From NCBI RefSeq assembly GCF_904849725.1, contig NC_058518.1, positions 411,253,081 through 411,317,080 on the forward strand: DNA of 64,000 nucleotides, given 5' to 3'. Shown here piece by piece: positions 22,020-34,275 of the stretch. Position numbers and translations under genes: made by a program. The notes under the pieces were generated by a model, which ran no database searches, had not been told where the DNA came from, and saw nothing but the letters and a program-made list of their open reading frames with translations. The number at the start of each line of letters is the position of its first letter. Within the stretch, counting starts at the first letter, position 1. This DNA comes from Hordeum vulgare subsp. vulgare. Taxonomy: Eukaryota > Streptophyta > Magnoliopsida > Poales > Poaceae.

Positions 22020-23543
22020 TGATGACCCACAAGTATAGGGGATCAATCATAGTCCTTTCGATAAGTAAGAGTGTCGAACCCAACGAGGAGCAGAAGGATC
22101 TGACAAGTGGTTTTCAGCAAGGTAAAATCTGCAGGCACTGAAATTATCTGTAACAAGTGATTGTGTGGTGAGATGATTCGTAGCAAGCAACAAGTAAGAA
22201 AAGTTGCAACGGTGCAGCAAAGTGGCCCAATCCCTTTTGTAGCAAGGGACAAGCCTGGACAAAGTCTTATAGGAGGAAAAACACTCCTGAGGACACACGG
22301 GAATTTCTGTCATGCTAGTTTCATCATGTTCATATGATTCGTGTTCGTTACTTTCATAGTTTGATATGTGGGTGGACCGGCGCTTGGGTACTGCCCTTAC
22401 TTGGCCAAGCATCCCACTTATTATTAACCCCTCTCGCAAGCATCTGCAACTACGAAAGAAGAATTAAGACAAAGTCTAACCATAGCATTAAACTAGTGGA
22501 TCCAAATCAGCCCCTTACGATGCAACACATAAACTAGGGTTTAAGCTTCTGTCACTCTAGCAACCCATCATCTACTTACCACTTCCCAATGCCTTCCTCT
22601 AGGCCCAAATAATGGTGAAGTGTTATGTAGTCGATGTTCACATAACACCACTAGAGGGAAAATAACATACAACATATCAAAATACCGAACTAATACCAAA
22701 TTCACATGACTATTATTAGCATGACTTATCCCATGTCCCCAGGAACAAAAGTAACTACTCACAAAGCATAATCATATTCATGATCAGAGAGGTAATGAGT
22801 AGCATCAAGGATCTGAACATAAACTCTTCCACCAAATAATCCAACTAGCATCAACTACAAAGAGTAATCAACACTACTAGCAACCTTACAAGTACCAATC
22901 GGAGTCGCGAGACGGAGATTGGTTACAAGTGATGAACTAGGGTTTGGAGATGGGATGGTGCGGATGAATATGTTGATGGTGACGAGTCCCCTCCGGTGAG
23001 AGGAGTGTTGGTGATGACGTCGGCGATGATTTCCCCCTCCGGGAGGGAAGTTTCCCCGGCAGGATCGTCCTGCCGGAGCTCTAGATTTGTTCTGCTCAAG
23101 TTCCGCCTCGTGGCGGCGGCGAAACCACGAAAAAAACTCCTCCCTGATTTTTTCCTGGATGAAACCCTCCATATAGCAAAAGAGGGGGGGTCAGTGGGCC
23201 AGCAGGGTGCCCACAAGCCCCCATGGCGCGGTCTGGGGGTGGCCGCGCCATGCAGGCTTGTGGCCACCCCCTGGCGCCCCTCTAGCACTTCTTCGGCCCA
23301 GTATTTTTTATAAATTGGGAAAAAAATCCCCGTTAATTTTCACGGTGTTTGGAGTTGCGCAGAATAGGTATCTCAACTTTGCTCCACTTTCAGGCCAGAA
23401 TTCCAGTTGCCGGTATTCTCCCTCTTCATGTAAACCTTGCAAAATAAGAGAGAAAAGGCATAAGAATAGTACCGTGAAGTGAAATAACAGCCAAAGAAGC
23501 GATAAATATCAACATGAAAACATGATGCAAAATGGACGTATCA
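22020..23543 (-). repeat. E2 5' LTR
   Basis: It begins TGATGACCCACAAGTATAGG and ends AATGGACGTATCA, followed directly by GGTCACCGCACGG of element M's LTR. The GGTCA is the expected target duplication, because uninterrupted LTRs read GGGTGAGGTCACCG at this point (about 28,996). Confidence 0.9.
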
Positions 23544-24402
23544 GGTCACCGCACGGTATGAACCCGAAACCAAGCACTTATCCCATTGCAAGAATCATAG
23601 ATCTAGTTGGCCAGACAAAACCCACAACTCGAAGAGAATTACAAGGATATGAAATCATGCATAAGAGAGATCAAAAGAAACTCAAATAAGATTCATAGAT
23701 AATCTGATCATAAATCCACAATTCATCGGATCTCAACAAACACACCGCAAAAGAAGATTACATCAGATAGATCTCCATGAAGATCATGGAGAACTTTGTA
23801 TTGAAGATCCAAGAGAGAGAAGAAGCCATCTAGTTACTAGCTATGGACCCGTATGTCTATGGTGAACTACTCACGCATCATCGGAGAGGTCATGGTGTTG
23901 ATGGAGAAGCCTTCCGTTTCCGAATCCCCCTCCGACAGGTCATCAGGACGTGCCCCAGATGGGATCTTGCAGAGTCAGAAGCTTGCGGCGGCGGAAAAGC
24001 GATTGCGATGATCTCTTGATTTTTTTGGGAATATTTGGGAATATATAGGCGCAAGATCTAGGTCAGGGGACCTCCAGGGGGCCCACAAGCCTGGATGGCG
24101 TGCCCCCTGGCCGCGGGGTGGGGGCTTGTGGGGCCCCTGGGGCTCTTCTGGCTTGGCTCCCAAGTCCTCCGATCTTCTTCCGTTCCAGAAAAAATCTTTT
24201 CGAGGATTTTCTTCCGTTTGGACTCCGTTTCAAAATATCCTCTAAAAGGGGTCAAAAACATGGAAAAAACAGGAACTGGCACTTGGCACTGAGTTAATAA
24301 GTTAGTCCCAAAAAATAAATAAAAGGCATGCAAAACATCCAAAGTTTGACAAGATAATAGCATGAAACCATCAAAAATTATAGATACGTTGGAGACGTAT
24401 CA
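23544..24402 (-). repeat. 3' LTR of element M, remaining part
   Basis: This aligns with 29003-29862, from GGTCACCGCAC to GGAGACGTATCA. The missing outer 0.66 kb would lie to the left of E2 and was removed by the same deletion that fused O and E2. Confidence 0.8.
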
Positions 24403-27131
24403 AGCATCCCCAAGCTTAACTCCTGCTCGTCCTCGAGTAGCTACCTAGCATAGTTGTTCTTTGCAACTTCTTTCATGTGACATGAGTGTTCAGATCTGTG
24501 AGATTCAAAACAATAGTTTGCTATTGACATGAAAACAATAATACTTCAAGCAAGCTAGCAAGGTAATCATGAACTTTCGAAATAACAAGGCCAAAGAAAG
24601 TTATCCTTACAAAATGATATAGTCTGGCTATGCTCCATCATCCTCACACAACTAATATAAATCATGCACAACCCCAGAATTGGCCAAGTAATTGTTTTCG
24701 CACTCTTACTTTCTCAAACTTCTTATAACTATCATGCAATACATGAGCGCGAGCCATGGATATAACACTATAGGTGCAATAGAGTGTGGTGATGGTTGTG
24801 AGACAAAAAGGGAGGAGATGGTCACATTGACTCGGCGTATCAATAGGCTATGGAGATGCCCATTAATAGATATCAATGTGAATCAGTAGGGATTGCCATA
24901 CAAGAGATGCACTAGAGCTATAAGTATATGAAAGCTCAAAAGGAAAACTAGTGGGCGTGCATCCAACTTGCTTGCTCACGAAGACCTAGGGAAATTTTGA
25001 GGAAGCCCATCATTGGAATATACAAGCCAAGATATATAGTGAAGACTCCCACTAGCATATGGTAGTGACAAAGCAAGAAGCTCTCAATCATGAAGAACAT
25101 GGTGCTATCATGAAGCACAAGTGTGGAAAAAGATAGTAGCATTGTCCCTTCTCTCTTTTTCTCTTTTTTTCATTTGGGCTCTTAGGCCTCTCTTTTTTCT
25201 TTTTTTGGACTCTTTGGCCTCTTTTTTTTATTTCCTCACATGGGACAATGCTCTAATAATGATGATCATCACACTTTTATTTACTCACAGCTCGAAGATC
25301 ACAATGATGATGACTCCATAGGAAATGCCTCCGGCAGTGTACCGGGATGTGCAACGATCTAGTATGATCATGCAATGGCAATATGAGAGTGACCACACAA
25401 GTCATGAGATGAACGGTGGTATTTGCATGGCAATATATATCGGAATGGCTATGAAAATGCCATAGTAGGTAGGTATGGTGGCTGTTTTGAGGAAGGAATT
25501 TGGTGGGTTTGTGCACCGACGAGAATTGCGCGGCACTAGAGAGGCTAGCAATGGTGGAAGGTGAAAGTGCATCTATACCATGGACTCAACATTAGTCATA
25601 AAGAACTCATATACTTGTTGCGAAAGTTTTTATTACTAATCGAAATAAAGTGCTAAACGCATACTCCGAGGGGAAGGGTTGGTAGGTGTAAACCATCGCG
25701 CGATCCCGACCTCAACACAAAGGATGACAATCAATAGATCAATTATGCTCTGACTTCCTAACATAGCGGTTCACCATACGTGCATGCTACGGGAATCACT
25801 AACTTCAACACAAGTATTTCTAGATTCACAATACCCTATTAACATAACTCTTAATATTACCGAATCCATGTCTCAAAACTAATTAAGAGGAATTGAAACT
25901 TCCCTTTCTACTCAATGCACATGAAGATGGAGGTTTTTGCATCCTCTTTGGGTACCTAGCACATGGGACTACTTTCATAGCATAAGCCAACTACCAAATC
26001 ACGCACCGCCGTGCTCTAAAGATATAAGTGAAGCACATGAGCAAAAGTATCTAGATCAAAAGATATAAGTGAAGCACATGCGCAAAAGTATCTAGCTAAA
26101 AAGATATAAGTGAAGCACATGAGCAAAAGTATCTAGCTCAAAAGATATAAGTGAAGCACATGAGCAAAAGTATCTAGCTCAAAAGATATAAGTGAAGCAC
26201 AATGAGCATTCTAGCAAAACCACGATGAGTGCATGTCTCTCTCTCTCTCAAAAAGGTGTGCAGCAAGGATGATTGTGACACAACAAAAAGAAAAGACTCC
26301 TACAAGACGCTCCAAGCAAAACACATATCATGTGGTGAATAAAAATATAGCTCCAAGTAATGTTATCGATGGATTGAAGACGAAAGAAGGGATGCCTTCC
26401 CGGGGCATCCCCAAGCTTAGGATTTTTGGTGTCCTTGAATTTGGCTTGGTGTGCCTTGGGAATCCCCAAGCTTGAGCTCTTTCCACTCCTTATCTCTTTG
26501 TCCATGAGAACATCACCCATAACTTGAAAACTTCACAACACAAAACTTAAACAGAAACTTGTGATAGCATTAGTACAAGAAAACAAACTACCACTTCTTT
26601 TGGTACTGTAGAAAACTTGAATTCTATATATATATTGATGATGGGCTAATGTATTCTCACTTTCCCATGGCTAGTACCCCCTGATACTAACCATAGTTTC
26701 ATCAAAACAAGCAACCAACCCAACAAAAACAGAATCTGTCAAAAACAGACCAGTCTGTAGCAATCTGTATACTTTGTATACTTATGGTACCTCGAAAAAT
26801 CTGAAGCATTACGACGGTCTGGGGAAAAAGAATATCAATCAGAAGCAAAAAGAATCAACTGAAAAGCTCTTTCTGAATAAAAATGAAAAATCATCTCGTG
26901 AGCAAAAAGTTTCTGTCTTTTTCCAGCAGGATCAAACAACCATTACAAAGACTAGTCATAAAGGCTTTGCTTGGCTCAAACACAAAAAGAAACACAAAAA
27001 ACACAATCACAACAGAATTATGAAAGTGTGGACGCAACAAAACAGAAAGAAAAAGATAAATTCATTGGGTTGCCTCCCAACAAGCGCTATTGTTTAACGC
27101 CCTTAGCTAGGCATTGATAATTCAATGATTC
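24403..27131 (-). other. Long non-coding region of element M
   Basis: It starts with AGCATCCCCAAGCTTAACTCC, the polypurine-tract side of the LTR. It contains CT-rich runs at 25139-25240 and a 40-bp tandem repeat at 26018-26205. From 24957 on it aligns with 29863-31900 of element O. No sustained coding frame is present. Confidence 0.65.
26018..26205. repeat. 40-bp minisatellite in element M
   Basis: About 4.6 copies of a unit AAAGATATAAGTGAAGCACA plus TGAGCAAAAGTATCTAGCTC, with single-base differences. The homologous place in element O (about 30928-31000) has fewer than two copies. Confidence 0.9.
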
Positions 27132-28065
27132 TCACACAAAAGACAAGAATTGAAGCACAACGAGAGCATCATAAAGCATGTGAAAATAAGATCTAAGTTT
27201 AACATACTTCCTATGCATAGGCATTTTATAGGAAAACAGATTGTCAAGACAACCAATAGTTACCATATGCAAGGAAGAAGAAAGAGACAATAGCAATCTC
27301 AACATAACGAGAGGTAATTTGGTAACATGAAAGTTTCTACCACGATATTTTTCTCTCTCATAGCAATTACATGTGGGATCATATTCGAATTCAACGATGT
27401 AACTATCACATAGGATATTCTTTTCATGATCCACATGCATGCAAAGTTGACGCTCTTCAAAAATAGTGGGATTATCATCAACTAAAGTCATGACTTCTCC
27501 AAACCCACTTTCAATACAACAACAACAACAACCAAGCCTTTCAGTCTCAAACAAGTTGGGGTAGGCTAGAGTTGAAACCCATAAGATCTCGAAGCCAAGT
27601 CATGGCTCTGGAACGTGGATAGCTAACTTCCACGCACCCCTGTCCATGGCTAAGTCTTTGTCGATATTCCAAACCTTCAGGTCTCTCTTAACGGACTCCT
27701 CCCATTGCAAATATCATATTCATCATGAGGCTTATTTTTTTTTCAAGATCATAAGAAAAATCATCGCCCCACTCATGATCATTGCAACAAGTAGTGGACA
27801 TAGCAAAATTAGCATCCCCAAGCTTAGGGTTTTGCATATTTTTAGCATAATTGTCACTAATAGAATTTATAGTGAAACCATTGCAATCATGCTTTTCATC
27901 CAAGGAGCCCTCGTGAATCAATTCATAAATTTCTTCCTCACAATTTTCTGATTCACGCATCTCAAGCAAAACTCCATAAAGATAGTCAAGTGCACTCAAC
28001 TCACTAGCAATTGGATCAACATAATTGGATCTCTTAAAGATATTACCAAGTGGATGAGGATCCAT
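27132..28065 (-). pseudogene. Degenerate ORF of element M, interrupted by a LINE/SINE-type fragment
   Basis: From 28065 the minus strand reads MDPHPLGNIFKRSNYVDPIA and SALDYLYGVLLEMRESENCE, ending near SYDLEKK, where a frameshift occurs. After the 195-bp insertion at 27517-27711 it continues as IESGFGEVMTLVDDNPTIFE and FEYDPTCNCYEREKYRGRNF to a stop at 27132. The protein is acidic and has no catalytic motif that I recognise. Similar ORFs are familiar from non-autonomous Triticeae Gypsy elements; its role is unknown. Confidence 0.6.
27517..27711 (-). mobile_element. RTE-type LINE (or Au-SINE-type) 3' fragment
   Basis: On the minus strand the piece ends CTACCCCAACTTGTTTGAGA followed by (TTG)n, the 3' tail shared by plant RTE LINEs and the Au SINE of grasses. 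Its 5' side is truncated at about 27711. It interrupts the element M ORF between the codons for DEY-like and IESGFG. Confidence 0.6.
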
Positions 28066-28288
28066 ATCACTAGATTTTCAGCAAGTGAAGATGCAAGCAT
28101 ATTGAAGGCACATGTCACACAAGCGAACAAAAACCAAGCGAGAGAAAAGGGTGAATGAAAATGGCAAGTGGAAAAAGGCAAATTGGTGAAGTGTGGGAGA
28201 GGAAAACGAGAGGCAACTGGCAAACAAAGTAAATGCAAGAGATGAGTTTGCGACACCTACTTGGATGAGTTCTTGACTTGATCTTCCT

Positions 28289-28305
28289 CCCCGGCAACGG
28301 TGCCA
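28289..28305 (-). other. Primer-binding site of element M
   Basis: The minus strand reads TGGCACCGTTGCCGGGG, one base different from the tRNA-Asp complement, 10 bp from the LTR end. Confidence 0.8.
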
Positions 28306-28315
28306 GAAATCCTTC

Positions 28316-29862
28316 TGCTACTTCTCAAACAACAGCACCATAAATTGACACGTTGACGGAGATTGGGCTTGCGTTGGTTTTTCCCTTGAAGAGGAAAGGG
28401 TGATGCAACACAGGAGCAGTAAGTATTTCCCTCAGTTTGAGAACCAAGGTATCGATCCAGAAGGAGGGTATCGTCAAGTCCAGAGTACCTGCGCAAACAC
28501 AAACAAGCTTGCACCCAACGCTTCAAAGGGTTGTCAATCCCTTCAAGATTGTTTGCAAAGTGAGATCTGAAGGCGGAAAGTGCAACGAAGTAAAAAGTGT
28601 AAGCCTGAAAATATGGTGTGGAGTAGACCCTCGGGGCCATAGTGTTCACTAGAGGCTTCTCTCAAAATAGCAAGTATTACAGTGGGTGAACAAATTACCG
28701 TCGAGCAATTGATAGAACCGCGCAAAGTCATGATGATATCTAAGGCAATGATCATACATATAGGCATCACGTCCGAGACAAGTAGACCGATACTTTCTGC
28801 ATCTACTACTATTACTCCACACATCGACCGCTATCCAGCATGCATCTAGTGTATTGAGTTCATGACGAATAGAGTAACGCTTTAAGCAAGATGACATGAT
28901 GTACAGGGATAATCTCAAACCAATGATGAAAACCCCATCTTTTTACCCTTGATGGCAACAACATGATGCGTGCCTCACTACCCCTTCTGTCACTGGGTGA
29001 GGTCACCGCACAGTATGAACCCAAAACCAAGCACTTCTCCCATTGCAAGAATCATAGATCTAGTTGGCCAGACAAAACCCACAACTCAAAGAGAATTACA
29101 AGGATATGACATCATGAATAAGAGAGATCAGAAGAAACTCAAATAAGATTCATAGATAATCTGATCATAAATCCACAATTCATCGGATCTCGACAAACAC
29201 ACCGCAAAAGAAGATTACATCGGATAGATCTCCATGAAGATCATGGAGAACTTTGTATTGAAGATCCAAGAGAGAGAAGAAGCCATCTAGTTACTAGCTA
29301 TGGACTCGTAGGTCTATGGTGAACTACTCACGCATCATCGGAGAGGTCATGGTGTTGATGGAGAAACCTTCCGTGTCCGAATCCCCCCTCCGGCAGGGCA
29401 CCAGGACGTGCCGCAGATGGGATCTTGCGGAAACAGAAGCTTGCGGCGGCGGAAAAGCGATTGCGATGATCTCTTGATTTTTTTGGGAATATTTGGGAAT
29501 ATATAGGCGCAAGATCTAGGTCAGGGGACCTCCAGGGGGACCACAAGCCTGGATGGCGCGGCCCCCCTGGCCACGGGGTGGGGGCTTGTGGGCCCCCTCG
29601 TGCTCTTCTGGCTTGACTCCTAAGTCCTCCGATCTTATTCTGTTCCAGAAAAAATCTTTTCGGGGATTTTCTTCCGTTTGGACTCTGTTTCAAAATCTCC
29701 TCTGAAAGGGGTAAAAAACATGGAAAAAACAGGAACTGGCACTTGGCACTGAGTTAATAAGTTAGTCCCAAAAAATAAATAAAAGGCATGCAAAACATCC
29801 AAAGTTTGACAAGATAATAGCATGAAACCATCAAAAATTATAGATACGTTGGAGACGTATCA
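28316..29862 (-). repeat. 5' LTR of element M
   Basis: It begins TGCTACTTCTCAAACAACAG and ends GGAGACGTATCA, 1,547 bp. The first 60 bp differ strongly from the LTRs of O, and the block at 29480-29700 is subfamily-specific and shared with 24020-24250. Confidence 0.85.
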
Positions 29863-31911
29863 TGCATCCAACTTGCTTGCTCACAAAGACCTAGGGCAAT
29901 TTGAGGAAGCCCATCCTTGGAATATACAAGCCAAGTTATATATTGAAAATTCCCACTAGCATATGGTGGTGACAAAACAAGAGGCTCTCAATCATGAAGA
30001 ACATGGTGCTATTATGAAGCACAAGTGTGGAAAAAGATAGTAGCATTTTCCCTTCTCTCTTTTTCTCTCCTTTTTTTTATTTGGGCTCTTTGGCCTTTTT
30101 TTTATTTCCTCACATGGGACAATGCTCTAATAATGATGATCATCACACTTTTTTTACTCACAACTCAAAGCTTAGAACGATGATGGCTCTATAGGAAATG
30201 CCTCCGGCAGTGTACCGGGATGTGCAACGACCTAGCTTGGCGTATGACGTTGAAACATCTCGCTAGCTATCTTACGATCATGCAATGGCAATATGAGAGT
30301 GACGACACAAGTCATGGGACAAAACGGTGGGAGTTGCATGGCAATATATCTCGGAATGGCTATGAAAATGCCATAGTAGGTAGGTATGGTGGCTGTTTTG
30401 AGGAAGGCATATGGTGGGTTTGTGCACCGGGGAAAATTGCACGGTATTAGAGAGGCTAGCAATGGTGGAAGGTGAAAGTGCATCTATACCATGGACTCAC
30501 ATTAGTCATGAAGAACTCACATACTTGTTGCGGAAGTTTTTATTAGTAATCGAAACAAAGTGCTAAACGCATACTCCTAGGGGAAGGGTTGGTAGGTGTA
30601 AACCATCACGCGATCCCGACCGCAACACAAGGGATGACAATCAATAGATCAATTATGCTCTGACTTCCTAACATAGCGGTTCACCATACGTGCATGTTAT
30701 GGGAATCACTAACTTCAACACAAGTATTTCTAGATTCATAACACCCTACTAACATAACTCTTAATATTACCAAATCCACGTCTCAAAACTAATTGAGAGG
30801 AATCAAACTTCTCTTTCTACTCAATGCACATGAAGATGGAAGTTTTTGTATCCTCTTTGGGTACCTATCACCTTTGGGACTACTTTCATAGCACAAACCA
30901 ACTACCAAGTCACGCACCGCCGTGCTCTAAAAGATCTAAGTGAAGCACACAGAGCAAAATTATCTAGCTCAAAAGATATAAGTGAAGCACGATGAGCATT
31001 CTAGCAAATTCATGATGAGTGCATGTCTCTCTCAAAAGGTGTGCAGCAAGGATGATTGTGACACAACAAAAAGAAAAGACTCCTACGATACAAGATGCTC
31101 CAAGAAAAACATGTATCATGTGGTGAATAAAAATATAGCTCCAAGTAATGTTACCGATGGATTGAAGACGAAAGAGGGGATGCCTTCCCGGGGCATCCCC
31201 AAGCTTAGGCTTTTTGGTGTCCTTGAATTTGGCTTGGGATGCCTTGGGCATCCCCAAGCTTGAGATCTTTCCATTGTTTATCCCTTTATCCATGAGAACA
31301 TCACCCAAAACTTGAAAACTTCACAACACAAAACTTAAACAGAAACTCGTGATATCATTATCACAAGAAAACAAACTACCACCTCTTTAGGTACTGTAGC
31401 AATCTTGATTTATATTTATATTGGTGTTAGATTGCTGTATTCTCACTTTTCCATGGCTAGTACACCCCGATAATATTCATAGTTTCATCAAAACAAGCAA
31501 CCAACTCAACAAAAAAGAATCTGTCAAAAACAGACCAGTCTGTAGCAATTTGTATACTTCATATACTTCTGTTACCTCAAAAATTCTGAAAAATTACGAC
31601 TGCCTGGGAAAAAGGAATATCAACCAGCAGCAAAAAGAATCAACTCAAAATATCTTTCTGAATAAAAACTAAAAATAATCTCGTGAGTGAAAAGTTCCTG
31701 TCTTTTTCCAGCAGGATCAAACAACCATCACCAAGACTAGTCGTAATGGTTTTGCTTGGCTCGAACACAAAAGGAAACAAAAAAGACACAATCATAACAG
31801 AATTATGATGGTGTGGACGCAACAAAATAGAAAGAAAAAGATAAATTCATTGGGTTGCCTCCCAACAAGCGCTATTGTTTAATGCCCTTAGCTAGGCATA
31901 AGGCGATAGAA
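29863..31911 (-). other. 3' non-coding region of element O
   Basis: It starts TGCATCCAACTTGCTTGC, corresponding to 24958 of element M, so the LTR-proximal 555 bp of O lie on the other side of the M insertion and are now deleted. A short version of the 40-bp repeat is at 30928-31000. No gene is seen. Confidence 0.65.
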
Positions 31912-32495
31912 TCACGTATCGTCGTCCTTGGTGCTCAAACCATAAGTATCCCTCATCATAGATTCATAAGGCAATCTTAGTTTCTTTCTAGGAAAATGTT
32001 CCATGCCCTTCTTTACAGGAAATTGAAATCTAATATTCCCTTCCTTCATATTGATGATAGCACCGATAGTCCTTAGGAAAGGTCTACCAAGAATGATAGG
32101 GCATGGTAGGATTGCAATCAATGTCAAGCACAATGAAATCCACGGGGTACATAGTTCCTATTTGCAATAATAAGAAAATCATTGATCCTTCCCTTGGGTT
32201 TCTTGACAGTAGAATCCGCAAGATGCAAATTAAGAGAACACTCCTCAATCTCATTAAAACCCAGAACATCACATAAAGACTTTGGTATCGCGGAAACACT
32301 AGCACCCAAATCACACAAAGCATTGCATTCATAGTTTTTGATTTTGATTTTGATAGTAGGTTCCCACTCATCATAAAGCTTTCTAGGGATAGAAACTTCT
32401 AATTCAAGTTTCTTTTCAAGAGATTTTATCATAGCATCGACGATATGATCGGTAAAGGCCATGTTTTGGCTATAAGCGTGTGGAGAGTTTAGCAT
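31912..32495 (-). pseudogene. Element O aspartic protease
   Basis: The frame from 32495 contains LCDLGASVSAIPKSLCDVLG, with the active-site Asp in DLGAS, and NLHLADSTVKKPKGRINDF. It then shifts frame to give PVDFIVLDIDCN and again to give CPIILGRPFLRTIGAIINMK, ending RDTYGLSTKDDDT. At least two frameshifts break it. It is downstream of gag on the same strand, about 145 bp after the gag stop. Confidence 0.75.
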
Positions 32496-32639
32496 GGATT
32501 ACATCAAGGAAATGCATTCAATCAAGGAGCAACTATCATAATTGAATTCCTTGAAATCCAAAGTAGTAGTTTCATTACTACTCAAGGTTTTAGTATCTTC
32601 TATTCCACTTTCAATGCTTTTAGCATCAAGATAGATGGA

Positions 32640-33988
32640 CTACGAATCATTGGGGCGTTTTTCAACCAAAGTGGATTCATATCCAGCCCCATCATCATTA
32701 GGTTTGACACAAAAAAACAAAGATTCAATGTGAGTCACACCAAGCACTTTAAGATCTTCGTGATTCTTATCACGAGAACACACCCTTTTAAGCCATTCAT
32801 GTCTAGCACGAATTTGGGCGGTTCTTTCTTTGCTCTCACTCATGGAAACACGCATAGCTTTCAAAGTTTCATCCATATTGATCTTGGGAGGAGCACATCT
32901 AACTTTCAAAGCATCAATATCACTAGACATTCTATCAACGCTCCTAGCCAAATCGTCAATTTTGAGTAATTTTCCCTCTATGGACGCATTGAAAATCTTT
33001 TGCGAGTTGATAAACTCTTTGATATTACTCTCTAGGTCAGAGGGTAATATATTGTAATTTCCATGAGCATTGTTGTACGAGTTGCCAAAGTTATTAGAGG
33101 GGCTACTAGGAAAAGGCCTAGGAATATAGTTTCCTCTAAAAGAATTGGTGTTGCCAAAATTATTCCTATCAACAAAATTAACGTCCAAGCTAGCGTTGCT
33201 ACTCTCAATCAAGGAAGACAAGGGCATGTCATTAGGGTCTAAAGGAGCACTTCTACTAGCAACCAAATTCATTAACTCATCCATCTTAGCACTCAACGAG
33301 TTAATTTCTTTTATAGCGTGTACCTTCTTACTAGTAGGTGACCTTTCAGTGTGCCATTGAGAGTAGTTCGTCATGATATTTCTAGGAGTTTTGTAGCTTC
33401 TCCTAACGTGATTTCCATGAACGTTCCACCTGAGGCGGAGTCCAAGATATTTCTAGAAGCGAAATTCAAGACTGCGTAGAAGATTTGTATAGTCATCCAA
33501 AGACTCAAGCCATGAGCGGGACAATTTCTAATCATCAATTTCATTCTCTCCCAAGATTGTGCAACATGTTCATGATCAAGTTGCTTAAAATTCATAATAT
33601 CATTACGAAGAGATATAATCTTAGCCGGCGGAAAATACTTGGATTTGTAAGCATCTTTGCACTTATTCCAAGAATGAATACTATTTTTGGGCAAAGACGA
33701 AAACCAAGTTTTTACTCGATCTCGCAACGAGAAAGGAAAAAGCTTCAATTTAATCACATCATTATCCACATCTTTCTTCTTTTGCATATCACAAAGCTCA
33801 ATGAAGGTATTAAGATGGGATGCGGCATCTTCACTAGGAAGGCCGGAGAATTGCTCTTTCATAACAAGATTCAGCAAAGCAGCATTGATTTCGTATGATT
33901 CCGCACTAGTGGCGGGAGCAATCGGAGTACTAATAAAATCATTATTATTAGTATTCGAGAAGTCACAAAGTTTGATGTTTTCAGTCAT
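32640..33988 (-). pseudogene. Element O gag
   Basis: The start is MTENIKLCDFSNTNNNDFIS at 33988. The capsid-like domain has LNTFIELCDMQKKKDVDNDV, LFPFSLRDRVKTWFSSLP and NDIMNFKQLDHEHVAQSWER. At about 33374 the frame shifts by one base within GEATKLLE, and the protein continues as MTNYSQWHTERSPTSKK to KRPNDS and a stop at 32640. The second part contains an Asn-rich region (NNFGNTNSFRGN). No zinc knuckle is visible. Apart from the frameshift the gag is complete. Confidence 0.8.
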
Positions 33989-34188
33989 GGTGACTTCAGC
34001 AAGCAAGCAAGCAAGCAAGCACACAAGCGAACAGAAAGCAAGCGAGAGAAAAGGGCGAACGAAAAAGGCAAATATTTTTGTAAATTTTTGTTTTTCAGAA
34101 GTGGGGGAGAGGAAAACGAGAGGCAACAAAAAGTAAATGCAAGAGATGAGTTTGCGACACTTACTTGGATGAGTTCTTGACTTGATCC

Positions 34189-34265
34189 TCCTCGTCAACG
34201 GCGCCAGAAATTGGCACGTTGACGGGAGACTATTCTTGACTTGATCCTCCCCGGCAACGGCGCCA
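34189..34265 (-). other. Primer-binding site of element O, present twice
   Basis: A good site (CCCCGGCAACGGCGCCA on the plus strand) lies at 34249-34265, 10 bp from the LTR. A second, damaged copy (TCCTCGTCAACGGCGCCA) lies at 34189-34206 within a repeat that also includes CTTGACTTGATCCTCC. The leader has therefore been duplicated by about 60 bp. Confidence 0.75.
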
Positions 34266-34275
34266 GAAATTCTTC

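Larger units (their letters stand above)
12892..23543 (-). mobile_element. Gypsy LTR retrotransposon E2 (Athila-like, gag-pol-ORF3) with a partial second copy
   Basis: Minus-strand order: 5' LTR 22020-23543, primer site 21992-22008, gag-protease 21913-20117, reverse transcriptase-RNase H-integrase 20116-17206, a spacer, ORF3 16846-16514, a non-coding region, polypurine tract near 14792, 3' LTR 13269-14791. The LTRs are 1,523 and 1,524 bp, start TGATACGTCC and end GTCATCA. To the left of the 3' LTR the same leader and gag start appear again (12892-13268), so this was a tandem LTR-internal-LTR-internal arrangement, now cut. The right side carries GGTCA (23544-23548), which is unduplicated on the left because of the cut. 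Confidence 0.8.
23544..29862 (-). mobile_element. Gypsy LTR element M, non-autonomous, nested in O and carrying E2
   Basis: Minus-strand order: 5' LTR 28316-29862, primer site 28289-28305, leader and one degenerate ORF (28065-27132), a long non-coding region, and the 3' LTR remnant 23544-24402. The LTRs belong to a subfamily distinct from O: both M copies share GGGAATATATAGGCGCAAG where O has TTTATAGGCGGAAG. No gag, reverse transcriptase or integrase is recognisable. The right end is followed by TGCAT, the presumed target duplication in O; the left copy is lost with the deletion at 12891/12892. Confidence 0.75.

Noticed and set aside
24403..24964. A microhomology deletion (GCATCC) to explain why 29863 lacks the LTR-adjacent 555 bp
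   Set aside because: LTR subfamily differences show that M is a separate insertion into O at this point, with TGCAT as probable target, so no deletion at GCATCC is needed.
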